From the NCBI RefSeq assembly GCF_036017065.1, contig NZ_JAYXHR010000004.1, positions 1 through 64,000 on the forward strand: DNA of 64,000 bases, read 5' to 3'. A program made the translations under genes and the position numbers. Source of the stretch: Uliginosibacterium sp036017065. GTDB taxonomy: Bacteria > Pseudomonadota > Gammaproteobacteria > Burkholderiales > Rhodocyclaceae. This document shows, one piece after another, positions 43,566 to 51,748 of this stretch; the first letter of the stretch is position 1; each line of letters starts with the position of its first letter. The notes under the pieces are model-generated. The model saw only the letters and a list, made by a program, of their open reading frames with translations, was not told the DNA's origin and searched no databases.

Positions 43566-45365
43566 ATGAAGGGAAGTCGCATCGCGATCGTCGACGAACA
43601 GCCGATTGCCCGCCACGCGCTGCATCTGGTGCTGGAAGCCGAGGGCCATGAGGTGGTGGCGGAGGCGGACAACGGCATCGACGCCGTGCAGCTGGCACGC
43701 ACGCACGAGCTGGACCTGCTCATCCTCGATATCGCCGTTCCACGCCTGGGCGGGCTTGCCGTCCTGCAGCGCCTGGCGGCCATGAGCCCCGCGCCGCGCG
43801 TGCTGGTATTCACCGCGCAGCAGACCGACTATTTCGCGCAGCGTTGCCTGGCGGCGGGTGCCGTCGGTTTCGTCAGCAAGCAGGAGGGGCCGGAGGCCCT
43901 GAAGGTGGCCGTGCATGCCGTGCTGAACGGGCACAGCCACTTTCCGGCCGGACTCCTTGCGCCGTCCGGCACGACGCACGCGCATAAGGGGCATGGGGGG
44001 CATGACGCTGCGTTGCGCGCCTTGTCCAGTCGCGAGCTGATGGTGCTGCAGATGGTGGCGCGCGGGATGAGCAATGTCGCGATTGCCGACCAGCTGGCTC
44101 TCAGTGACAAGACGATCAGTACCTACAAGATCCGGCTCAAGGAGAAGCTGAACGTCGGTTCGCTAATCGAGATGATCGACATTGCGCGTCACCATGGCCT
44201 GGTGGAAGGCAGCGGGGACGACTCTCCGGCAGCGGGCGACCCGGCTCAGCAGCAGGAGCTGGCGCTGCTGCGCAGGATTCTCGATGCCCTGCCGTATGCG
44301 ATCTGCGTGCGCGATCCGGCAGGGCGCATGACGACCTGCAACCGTCGCTACCTGGGGGACCTTGGCGTCACGCTGGACGATGTCCTGGGCAAGCCCTTGT
44401 CGGAAGGAACCGGGCCCGGGAGCGTCAGGGATGTCGTGGACGCCTCGCGGAGAATGGCGGAGGCATCCGCCAGCGGCGTGCCCTACGAGCATGTAGAGGT
44501 CGTCGATGTGCACGGCCGCATGCGGACGGTGCGCTACTGGAGCCACCCGTATGTGGATGCCGACGGACGCTATCGCGGCTACATCATGGGCGCGTCCGAC
44601 CTGACCGACCGCGACGTGTTGCTTGCCGAGCTGCGTGACAGCAATGCGCGGCTGGAAGCCGCGGACCGGGCGAGGGGGGTGTTCCTTGCCACGGTGGGCA
44701 GCAAGATCAGGCCACCCTTGCACAACGTGGCAGCCATGCTCGACCTGGCGCTGGCGCAAGTGCCTGCCGGATCGCATGCGCCGCTGGAGGCCGCGCGCGA
44801 GGCGACCGCCAGTGTGCTGGCGTTGCTGGATGACCTGCGGGAACTCACCCGGCTGGCGAGCGGCACGCACCTGCTCGCCCCTGAACCCGTCGAGCTGGGC
44901 GCGGCGCTGGCGCGCGTCATCGCCAGCCATGACGACACGGCCCGCACGCGTCAGTTGCAGTTGATCGCGGACACTTCCGGTGCTTCGACCGCGCGGGTGT
45001 GGATCGACCCCCATGCCTGGCGCCAGATCCTCGACAACCTCGTCGGCAACGCGGTCAAGTTCACCGACGCGGGTCAGATCACCGTGCGCCTCGTCGCCAA
45101 AGGGCAGGGGGCGGGCTTGTGCGCGGTGAAGCTGGAGGTGGAAGACACCGGCGTGGGTATCGCCGAGGCAGACCAGCGCCAACTGTTCGAACCCTTCGCG
45201 CAGTTCCTCGATCACCAGCGCATGCAGCGCGGTGGCAGCGGCCTGGGCCTGGCGCTCTGCAAGCGACTGGTCGAACAGATGGAAGGGCGCATCAGCGTGC
45301 GCAGCCGGCCCGGCGCCGGATCGTGCTTCACGGTGGAACTGAGCCTGACGCAGGCCCAGGACTGA
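43566..45365 (+). CDS. Response regulator-LuxR HTH-PAS-kinase fusion with a degenerate phospho-acceptor
   Basis: 599 residues in an unusual order. Receiver domain 1-120 (Asp 10, phospho-Asp 55 in LLILDIAVP, Lys 105) and a LuxR/NarL-type HTH at 150-212 (LSSRELMVLQMVARGMSN ... DKTISTYKIRLKEKL). A PAS domain lies at 232-350, then a HisKA-like helix pair and an ATPase domain with N-box DNLVGNAVKFTD, DTGVGI and GGSGLGLALCKRLVE. In the H-box FLATVGSKIRPPL the acceptor His is replaced by Ser 379 (canonical form S-H-E-I-R-T-P). It may sense and bind DNA without being an active kinase. It is divergent from the autotransporter gene across about 210 bp, so regulation of that gene is plausible. Confidence 0.9.
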   Translation: MKGSRIAIVDEQPIARHALHLVLEAEGHEVVAEADNGIDAVQLARTHELDLLILDIAVPRLGGLAVLQRLAAMSPAPRVLVFTAQQTDYFAQRCLAAGAVGFVSKQEGPEALKVAVHAVLNGHSHFPAGLLAPSGTTHAHKGHGGHDAALRALSSRELMVLQMVARGMSNVAIADQLALSDKTISTYKIRLKEKLNVGSLIEMIDIARHHGLVEGSGDDSPAAGDPAQQQELALLRRILDALPYAICVRDPAGRMTTCNRRYLGDLGVTLDDVLGKPLSEGTGPGSVRDVVDASRRMAEASASGVPYEHVEVVDVHGRMRTVRYWSHPYVDADGRYRGYIMGASDLTDRDVLLAELRDSNARLEAADRARGVFLATVGSKIRPPLHNVAAMLDLALAQVPAGSHAPLEAAREATASVLALLDDLRELTRLASGTHLLAPEPVELGAALARVIASHDDTARTRQLQLIADTSGASTARVWIDPHAWRQILDNLVGNAVKFTDAGQITVRLVAKGQGAGLCAVKLEVEDTGVGIAEADQRQLFEPFAQFLDHQRMQRGGSGLGLALCKRLVEQMEGRISVRSRPGAGSCFTVELSLTQAQD

Positions 45366-45428
45366 GGCGCCGCAATCCGTTCATGCCGCGAACAGGGGGG
45401 CACGGTTTCCGGCCCCCTGCCGGCATCG

Positions 45429-46265
45429 TCAGTCGCGCAGCGCTTGCGCGTGGTGCGCGATGTGTTCGCCGATGAAGCTGGCGATGAAGTAGTAGCTGTG
45501 GTCGTAGCCGGGCTGCATGCGCAGGGTGAGAGGGTGGCCGGCGGCTTGCGCGGCGGCCTGCAGGCGTTGCGGTTGCAACTGGGTGGCGAGGAATTCGTCG
45601 GCGTCGCCCTGGTCGACCAGCAGTGGCAGTTTTTCCTTCGCGCTGGCGATGAGTTCGCAGGCGTCCCAGTCTTTCCAGCTTGCGCGGTCAGCGCCCAGGT
45701 AGGCGCCTAAGGCCTTTTCGCCCCAGGGCACCTGCGTGGGGGCGACGATGGGCGAGAAGGCAGACACGCTGCGGTAGCGGCCGGGGTTGCGCAGCGCGAG
45801 CACCAGCGCACCGTGACCGCCCATGGAGTGGCCGGAGATGCCGCGGGCATCGCTGGCGGGGAAGCTGGCTTCGATCAGCGCGGGCAGCTCCTGCACCACG
45901 TAGTCGTGCATGCGGTAGTGCTGCGCCCAGGGCGGCTGCGTGGCGTTGAGGTAGAAGCCGGCGCCCTTGCCGAGGTCGTAGCCGTCGGCATCTGCCACCG
46001 TGTCACCGCGCGGGCTGGCGTCGGGTGCGACGACGATGACGCCGTGTTCCGCCGCGTAGCGCTGCGCGCCAGCCTTGGTGATGAAGTTCTGCTCGGTGCA
46101 GGTGAGGCCGGACAGCCAGTACAGCACCGGCAGCCTTGCGTCTTTCTCCGCCGCCTGCGGTGGCAGGTATATGGCGAAGTTCATCGTGCAGCCGAGCACG
46201 GTGGATTCGTGGCGGTACACGTCCTGCCAGCCGCCGGCGCAGGCGCGGTGTTCGATGCGTTCCAT
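45429..46265 (-). CDS. fghA: S-formylglutathione hydrolase
   Basis: 278-residue esterase-D family serine hydrolase that converts S-formylglutathione to glutathione and formate, the second step of glutathione-dependent formaldehyde oxidation. Catalytic triad: Ser 147 in GHSMGGHG, Asp 223 in DQGDADEF and His 256 in YDHSYYF; TCTEQNFI is the substrate-loop motif. ATG 46265 has AAGGAAA upstream. It is downstream of frmA on the same strand, separated by a folded 207-bp region. Confidence 0.95.
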   Translation of the reverse strand: MERIEHRACAGGWQDVYRHESTVLGCTMNFAIYLPPQAAEKDARLPVLYWLSGLTCTEQNFITKAGAQRYAAEHGVIVVAPDASPRGDTVADADGYDLGKGAGFYLNATQPPWAQHYRMHDYVVQELPALIEASFPASDARGISGHSMGGHGALVLALRNPGRYRSVSAFSPIVAPTQVPWGEKALGAYLGADRASWKDWDACELIASAKEKLPLLVDQGDADEFLATQLQPQRLQAAAQAAGHPLTLRMQPGYDHSYYFIASFIGEHIAHHAQALRD

Positions 46266-46350
46266 GTGGTGTTTTCCTTGCTTGGTCTGCGCTATTGCCG
46301 TGAGCGCTAGCGCTGCGCCTGATTGTCTGGTTGTGTTCTTGCTGGATGGA

Positions 46351-46472
46351 GAGCGCTCAGAGAAACAAAGTGGAGCGAAGCGGAACGGTGCTGGCGAGGC
46401 GCGGCCGCGCAGACAGTACGACTGGTACGGCAAGCGGCCGCAACGACGCCAGCATTGTTTCTCTGAGGGCTC
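46351..46472 (-). ncRNA. Highly structured intergenic region between frmA and fghA (RNA or MITE-like)
   Basis: The outer arms 46351-46368 and 46455-46472 pair over 18 bp with one mismatch. Inside are TGCTGGCG with CGCCAGCA and CGGCCGC with GCGGCCG, in nested order. The outer arm abuts the frmA stop codon. Consistent with a stable RNA fold on the transcript joining both genes, or with a small inverted-repeat element; no transcript evidence is available. Confidence 0.35.
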
Positions 46473-47582
46473 CTAGTAGCGGATGACGGAGCGGATCGAC
46501 TTGCCTTCATGCATCAGGTCGAAGGCTTCGTTGATCGCATCCAGACCCATGGTGTGGGTGACGAAGGGCGCGAGTTCGATGTCGCCTTTCATCGCGTCTT
46601 CCACCATGCCCGGCAGTTGGGAGCGGCCCTTCACGCCGCCGAAGGCGGTGCCCATCCATTTGCGGCCGGTGACCAGCTGGAAGGGGCGGGTGGAGATTTC
46701 CTGCCCCGCGCCGGCCACGCCGATGATGACCGACTGGCCCCAGCCGCGGTGCGCGCATTCCAGCGCGGCGCGCATGACGTTCACGTTGCCGATGCACTCG
46801 AAGCTGTGATCCACGCCCCAGCCGGTCATCTCGACGATGACCTGCTGGATGGGCTTTTCGTGGTCCTTCGGGTTCACGCAGTCGGTGGCGCCGAACTGCT
46901 TTGCCAGTTCGAACTTGGACGGGTTGGTGTCGATGGCGATGATGCGGCCGGCCTTTGCCTGGCGCGCGCCCTGGATGACCGCGAGGCCGATGCCGCCGAG
47001 GCCGAACACGGCCACCGAATCACCGGCCTGCACCTTGGCGGTGTTGTGCACGGCGCCGATGCCGGTGGTGACGCCGCAGCCCAGCAGGCACACGTGCTCC
47101 GAGTTGGCATCCGGGTTGATCTTCGCCAGCGAGACTTCCGCCACCACGGTGTACTCGCTGAAGGTGGAGCAGCCCATGTAGTGGTACAGCGGCTGGCCGT
47201 TGTACGAGAAGCGGCTGGTGCCGTCGGGCATCACGCCCTTGCCCTGGGTGGCGCGTACCGACACGCACAGGTTGGTCTTGCCCGACTTGCAGAACAGGCA
47301 CTCGCCGCATTCGGCGGTGTACAGCGGAATGACGTGGTCGCCCGGCTTCACGCTGGTGACGCCTTCGCCGACTTCCACCACCACGCCCGCGCCTTCGTGG
47401 CCCAGCACCACCGGGAAGAGACCCTCGGGGTCGTCGCCGGAAAGGGTGAAGGCATCCGTGTGGCACACGCCGGTGTGAGTGATCTTGATGAGCACTTCGC
47501 CCTTCTTCGGCGGGGCGACGTCGATCTCGACGATCTGCAGGGGCTGGCCTGCGGCAAAGGCGACGGCGGCGCGGGATTTCAT
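46473..47582 (-). CDS. frmA: S-(hydroxymethyl)glutathione dehydrogenase (class III alcohol dehydrogenase)
   Basis: 369-residue zinc enzyme that oxidises S-hydroxymethylglutathione (formaldehyde adduct) to S-formylglutathione with NAD. Signatures: ITHTGVCHTDAFTLSG (catalytic-zinc Cys), GHEGAGVV (His), the structural-zinc cluster CGECLFCKSGKTNLC, and LGCGVTTGIGAV (third ligand Cys) followed by the Rossmann motif GLGGIG. Length is that of class III ADH. The start at ATG 47582 has an AGGAGA site. It precedes fghA in the formaldehyde pathway. Confidence 0.96.
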   Translation of the reverse strand: MKSRAAVAFAAGQPLQIVEIDVAPPKKGEVLIKITHTGVCHTDAFTLSGDDPEGLFPVVLGHEGAGVVVEVGEGVTSVKPGDHVIPLYTAECGECLFCKSGKTNLCVSVRATQGKGVMPDGTSRFSYNGQPLYHYMGCSTFSEYTVVAEVSLAKINPDANSEHVCLLGCGVTTGIGAVHNTAKVQAGDSVAVFGLGGIGLAVIQGARQAKAGRIIAIDTNPSKFELAKQFGATDCVNPKDHEKPIQQVIVEMTGWGVDHSFECIGNVNVMRAALECAHRGWGQSVIIGVAGAGQEISTRPFQLVTGRKWMGTAFGGVKGRSQLPGMVEDAMKGDIELAPFVTHTMGLDAINEAFDLMHEGKSIRSVIRY

Positions 47583-47598
47583 GTGGGTTCTCCTGAGG

Positions 47599-47631
47599 TG
47601 ATGCGAGGTTGATGCGGGGTTGATGCGGAGT
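47599..47631 (-). repeat. Three 11-bp direct repeats just upstream of frmA
   Basis: TGATGCGAGGT, TGATGCGGGGT and TGATGCGGAGT lie head to tail (period 11, about one helical turn) 17 bp before the frmA start. Spacing suggests a regulator bound on one DNA face, possibly responding to formaldehyde, or a leader element. Not long enough to be a CRISPR or origin iteron array. Confidence 0.55.
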
Positions 47632-47721
47632 GAGGCTGAGCGGCGATGGTACGCGCGATGTGCGACACGTACCGCTTCCCCGCGCGATGGATACGCTCCG
47701 ACTGCCGTGAGCGCCGAGGGT

Positions 47722-48323
47722 TCATTCCGTTGGCACGGGTTCGCCCCGCTGCAGTTGTGCCGAGCCGATGCCCAGGCGCTTGAGGCACTTTAGCGCGGCC
47801 TGCGGTGGTGCCTGGACCGGCTGCACGCGATCGGCGCTGAAGTAGAACACGCCACCGGAATACGGATTGGGGCGCCGGGCAGGAACACCACGCAAGTGCC
47901 GTCGTCCAGGTGTTCCATCAGGAAGCCGAGCTGATGGCAGTCGTCGAAGCGCACCATCACCGGCTGGCGGTTCGCTGCGCCGTCCGCGCCGAGGATGCTC
48001 TCTCCCAGCCCCTTGAAGAATTCGTAGCCGGGGAGGTTGGACAGCAGCCGCTGTTCGATGGTGGATATCAGGCGTCTGGCGAGCACCGTGCGCGCCAGCA
48101 GACCGGCGATGAAGCAGATGACGACGAGCAGGACGATCGCCAGCAGATCGGACACCGCCACGAAGCCGAGAAGCTTGTGCGGGAAGTGCCCGAGGATGGG
48201 TTGCAGGAGCTTGCTGGCGAGGCCCAGTGCCTTCTCGACGATGAAGACCGTCGCCACCAGTGGCGCGAGGAACAGGATGCCCCCGACGACCGTTGTCCGC
48301 AGCACGCCGATCTTGCGTTGCAT
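47722..48323 (-). pseudogene. DUF502 membrane protein with an internal frameshift
   Basis: Two frames together encode a standard DUF502 protein. The start MQRKIGVLRTTVVGGILFLAP is followed by two membrane segments (about 10-35 and 50-75), the loop LPGYEFFKGLGESI and ending VFLPGAP. The coding then continues one frame over as NPYSGGVFYFSADRVQPVQ to the stop at 47722. The break lies at a C-run on the minus strand (plus 47869-47872), where one C appears lost. ATG 48323 has GAAGGAG upstream. Either a real frameshift or a homopolymer sequencing error; the surrounding codons look undamaged. Confidence 0.75.
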
Positions 48324-48627
48324 GGCTTTCTCCTTCGTGTGGCCAGCGGTGCAGCACGGCCGGTGAGGGTACGAGCGTAGGTTTATAGCATCCGTATGTG
48401 CGGCATCCGCGATTGTGGCAGGCGCGTGGACGCAAGGCGCGGACGGCATCGGGTCGATCCGGATGGCATTCTCCCGACGGCCGCTCATTGACTGGCGCTT
48501 CATCGACTGCCGCCGTGCCTTCGCTGGAAGGTGGTGCGCTGCACGATTGCAGGGCGGCAGTCGCTTGCCATACTCCACCCACATTCCGGCGTTCAGACCG
48601 GTTCCGGACGGGTCGGAGGGGCCACCC

Positions 48628-49053
48628 ATGTTCAAGCTTCTGCGCAGCAGCCTGTTTGCGTACTGCCTTGTCGCGGGCGGTGCCTTCATCCTCTACACGG
48701 GTCAGCGTGCCGACAGATTGAGGGAGCACGGCAAGACGGCGCGGGCGGAGATCCTCAAGATCGAGCGGGAGGAGCGCCGGCGCACCCGCAGCTACAAGGC
48801 GATCATTGCCTTCTCCACCGACGACGGTCGTGAGGTGCGGGACACCTTGGGCCTGACGGAGAGCCAGGCCGCGGACATGTCCGGTGCAAGTACCCGCCGC
48901 TACGTGGACGTGATCTATCTGCCGGAGTCGCCCACCACGTTCCTGGAGGCCTCGCGCATGACTGCGCCGGGCGTACAGCGTGACGTCGGCGTGGGCTTCG
49001 CCTTGGCGGGCATCGGCTTGCTCGTGATCCGCAGGCTGTCCCGCCGGCATTGA
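48628..49053 (+). CDS. DUF3592 membrane protein
   Basis: 141 residues: an N-terminal helix (LLRSSLFAYCLVAGGAFILY), a cytosolic or periplasmic beta-domain of about 85 residues (TARAEILKIEREE ... RYVDVIYLPESP) and a second helix at the C-terminus (VGVGFALAGIGLLVI). Small DUF3592 proteins have no known function. The ATG at 48628 has GGAGGGG upstream. Divergent from the DUF502 gene. Confidence 0.8.
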   Translation: MFKLLRSSLFAYCLVAGGAFILYTGQRADRLREHGKTARAEILKIEREERRRTRSYKAIIAFSTDDGREVRDTLGLTESQAADMSGASTRRYVDVIYLPESPTTFLEASRMTAPGVQRDVGVGFALAGIGLLVIRRLSRRH

Positions 49054-49377
49054 TGTTGGGGCCAGGCTCCTGGCGCGCAGGCGTGCAGCGGGCCAGGGCC
49101 TGTCCAGCTCGCCGCGACACACTTCGTTGCATGGCGCCTTGCCTGGGCTGCGCGTCGAGACCGGTTGAGCGTTCACATCCCGGCAGACCACTCTGGCCGG
49201 AAGTTCCCGCAATGGCTGTTTTCCGGCTCATTCAGCGGGTACCCGGGCTGTGGGCGGCAAACTTGAGCGGCGTCAGATTTCGCTCAGACAGGCCGGGCCG
49301 GGTATCAAGTGCGGATGTCATCGCATCGTCATTGCAGGCATGTAGATGCCGGCAACGAAGCCGGACGGAGCCCTGCC
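49054..49377. other. Non-coding stretch with a short dispersed repeat
   Basis: Contains the 27-bp repeat at 49115-49141 also found at 51601-51627, i.e. flanking the chemoreceptor gene. No gene or terminator otherwise. Confidence 0.5.
49115..49141. repeat. Direct repeat, left of the chemoreceptor gene
   Basis: CGACACACTTCGTTGCATGG followed by CGCCTTG; almost identical to 51601-51627 (two changed bases) in the same orientation. Confidence 0.65.
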
Positions 49378-51399
49378 ATGAAATACCTGCTTGCCCCTGT
49401 CGTGCGGCTGCTGTCGCGCTGGTCCTGGAATGTGAAGTTCGCGGTCGTCGGCGGTTGTGCGCTGGCCGTGCTGGTGCTGCTGGTGGGCTGGACGGTGCGG
49501 GGCGAACTGGCCCTGCGCGAAGTGACCCGCAGCGAGCAGGCGGGGCTGGAGGTCTTTGCGCCGGCGCTGGATACCTTGATCCTGCTGCAGCAACATCGCG
49601 GCACCTCGGCGGGCGCGCTGGCGGGAGACGCCGCCATGAAGGCCGCGCTGCCGGCACGCACGGCAGATGCCGAGGCTGCTTTTGCCGAGCTGGAGCGGAT
49701 GGCGGCGGGCGCGGACCCTGCCTGGGGCCTCGCTCAGCAAGTGCTCAAGCTGCGCACCGAGTGGAACAGCCTGCGCCAGGGCGGAATGAACCTGACCGGT
49801 GCGGAGAACTTCAAGGCGCACACGGTGCTGATCAACGGCCTCATCGAGACCATCAGCCATCTGGGTGACCGCAGCGGGCTGGCGCTGGACCCGGACGCGA
49901 GCACCTACTACGCCATCGTGGCGGTGATCGAGGACATGCCGCAGTTGTCGGAGCGACTGGGCAAGCTGCGCGGCATGGGCAATGCGATCCTGGCGCAGGA
50001 GGCGATCGGCGACGCCCAGCGCGCCGCGATGTCGGAGGTGCTCGGCGAGCTGAACCTGGCTTGGGCCGACATGCGCCAGGCCTTGATGCGGGCGGGGCAG
50101 CATGCGGAACACGAGGGCTTCGCCGCCTTCGTGGAGCAGACCGAGGCACGTACCGCGAGCGCGGTGGCGCTGGCCCGCGACGAAGTGGTGGCGGGTCGCT
50201 TCGGTGTGAGCCCGGCGGATTACTTCGCGCGCTTCACGCAAGCCATCGGCGGCCTGGTGGAGGGCACGCGCGGCACCTTGCTGCCCGGCATCCGCGAGGC
50301 ACTGGCAGCCCGCGAGCGCGCCACCACGCAACGTCTCATGCTGACCGCCCTGCTCGGCGGCGGGGCGTCCCTGCTGCTCGTGGTGGGCTTGCTGGCGCTG
50401 CATCGCAGCCTGCGCATCTCGCTCGACCGCCTGATCGCCGGCACGCGCATGCTGGGGCAGGGTGAGCTGCGCCATCGCATCGTGGTGGATTCCCGCGACG
50501 AGCTGGGCGAAATGGCGACTCACTTCAACGAAATGAGCGAGCAGATGGAGCAGGTGATGAAGACCGTCATCACCGACGCGGCTCGCCTGCGCGAGGCAGC
50601 GGGCCACCTGACGGCGCTGGCCGCTTCGGTGAGCGGCCAGGCGCAGCGGCAGAGCGACTCCGCCGCCGCGATGGCGGCGGCCGTGGAGGAGATGGCGGTC
50701 AGCGTCGGCGAGATTTCGCGGCATGCCGCGCAGACCGAGAGTGACTCGATGACGGCGCGTACGAATGCCGACGAGGGCGCACGCCAGGTGGAGGAGGTGT
50801 CCGGCGGCATCCAGCGGATGGCCGAGGTGATCGGCGGCTGTGCGCAGTCGGTGCACGCGCTGGGCGAGCGCTCGCGGGAGATCGACCAGATGGTGGGCGC
50901 GATCCGCGAGATCGCGGACCAGACCAACCTGCTGGCGCTGAATGCGGCGATCGAAGCGGCGCGTGCCGGCGAGCACGGCCGGGGCTTCTCGGTGGTGGCC
51001 GACGAGGTGCGCAAGCTGGCGGAGCGTTCCGCGCAGACCGCACAACAGATCGTGCAGACCGTGGAGGCGATCCGCACCGGCACCGACGCGGCGGTGAGCG
51101 CCATGCAGGGCGGTGTGGCCCAGGTGCAGGACGGCGTGACCATGGCCCGCGACACCGGGCAGCGCATGGTCGTGATCCGCCACAGCGCCGACGAGGTGCT
51201 GGGCTCGGTCGGCGAGATCGGCGCCGCGCTGCGCGAGCAGAACACCGCCAACGAGGAGGTGGCGCGCAATGTGGAGAACATCGCGCGCATGGCCGAAGCG
51301 TCGCTGGCCGAGGTGCGCCAGGCCGCGGAAACGGCGCAGGCGCTGGACCGCATGGCCGACGAACTGGCGCGCGAGGTGAATCGCTTCCAGGTGAGCTGA
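49378..51399 (+). CDS. Methyl-accepting chemotaxis protein
   Basis: 673 residues. TM1 (KFAVVGGCALAVLVLLVGWTV, about 20-42), a large helical periplasmic domain (45-325) containing LILLQQHRGTSAGAL, similar to NIT-type (nitrate/nitrite) sensors, and TM2 (about 343-365). A HAMP domain follows (LDRLIAGTRMLGQGELRHRI). The cytoplasmic signalling domain has the hairpin tip IREIADQTNLLALNAAIEAA and RGFSVVADEVRKLAERS. No C-terminal CheR-tethering pentapeptide; it ends NRFQVS. The NIT-like sensing is inferred from the QxHRGxS pattern, and the ligand is unknown. ATG 49378 has GGAG upstream. Confidence 0.93.
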   Translation: MKYLLAPVVRLLSRWSWNVKFAVVGGCALAVLVLLVGWTVRGELALREVTRSEQAGLEVFAPALDTLILLQQHRGTSAGALAGDAAMKAALPARTADAEAAFAELERMAAGADPAWGLAQQVLKLRTEWNSLRQGGMNLTGAENFKAHTVLINGLIETISHLGDRSGLALDPDASTYYAIVAVIEDMPQLSERLGKLRGMGNAILAQEAIGDAQRAAMSEVLGELNLAWADMRQALMRAGQHAEHEGFAAFVEQTEARTASAVALARDEVVAGRFGVSPADYFARFTQAIGGLVEGTRGTLLPGIREALAARERATTQRLMLTALLGGGASLLLVVGLLALHRSLRISLDRLIAGTRMLGQGELRHRIVVDSRDELGEMATHFNEMSEQMEQVMKTVITDAARLREAAGHLTALAASVSGQAQRQSDSAAAMAAAVEEMAVSVGEISRHAAQTESDSMTARTNADEGARQVEEVSGGIQRMAEVIGGCAQSVHALGERSREIDQMVGAIREIADQTNLLALNAAIEAARAGEHGRGFSVVADEVRKLAERSAQTAQQIVQTVEAIRTGTDAAVSAMQGGVAQVQDGVTMARDTGQRMVVIRHSADEVLGSVGEIGAALREQNTANEEVARNVENIARMAEASLAEVRQAAETAQALDRMADELAREVNRFQVS

Positions 51400-51600
51400 A
51401 CGCTACGCCGTACAGTCGCAGGAACCCGGACTATGTTGCCGTCGCGACCGTGACGCTGGGGACCGGCGGGGCCAGGTTCTCGAGCCCGGACCGGGCGCTG
51501 AATCATTGGCTGGCGCGGCTGTGGCGGGATCGACGGATGTCGTCGCGCGTCTGTCGTGGCTGCGCTCGAAGAGACATTCTTCTCGGTCCGTGGCAATCGT

Positions 51601-51627
51601 CGACACACTTCGTTGCACTGCGCCTTG
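51601..51627. repeat. Direct repeat, right of the chemoreceptor gene
   Basis: CGACACACTTCGTTGCACTG followed by CGCCTTG, matching 49115-49141. The 51400-51748 stretch around it holds no gene; toward its end it carries the AAGGAGAC site of the pectate lyase gene. Confidence 0.65.
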
Positions 51628-51748
51628 ACTCGGGCCGGGGGCTCGACCAATGTAAGCCTGACATCTCGTCAATCCGTCAGACAACGGGTGGCGGATGTTG
51701 CCGCTCCGCACGCCGGAGCGCGCACCAACAAGACCAAGGAGACAAAAA

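Noticed and set aside
47599..47631. CRISPR-like array
   Set aside because: Repeats are 11 bp, contiguous without spacers, and no cas gene is present.
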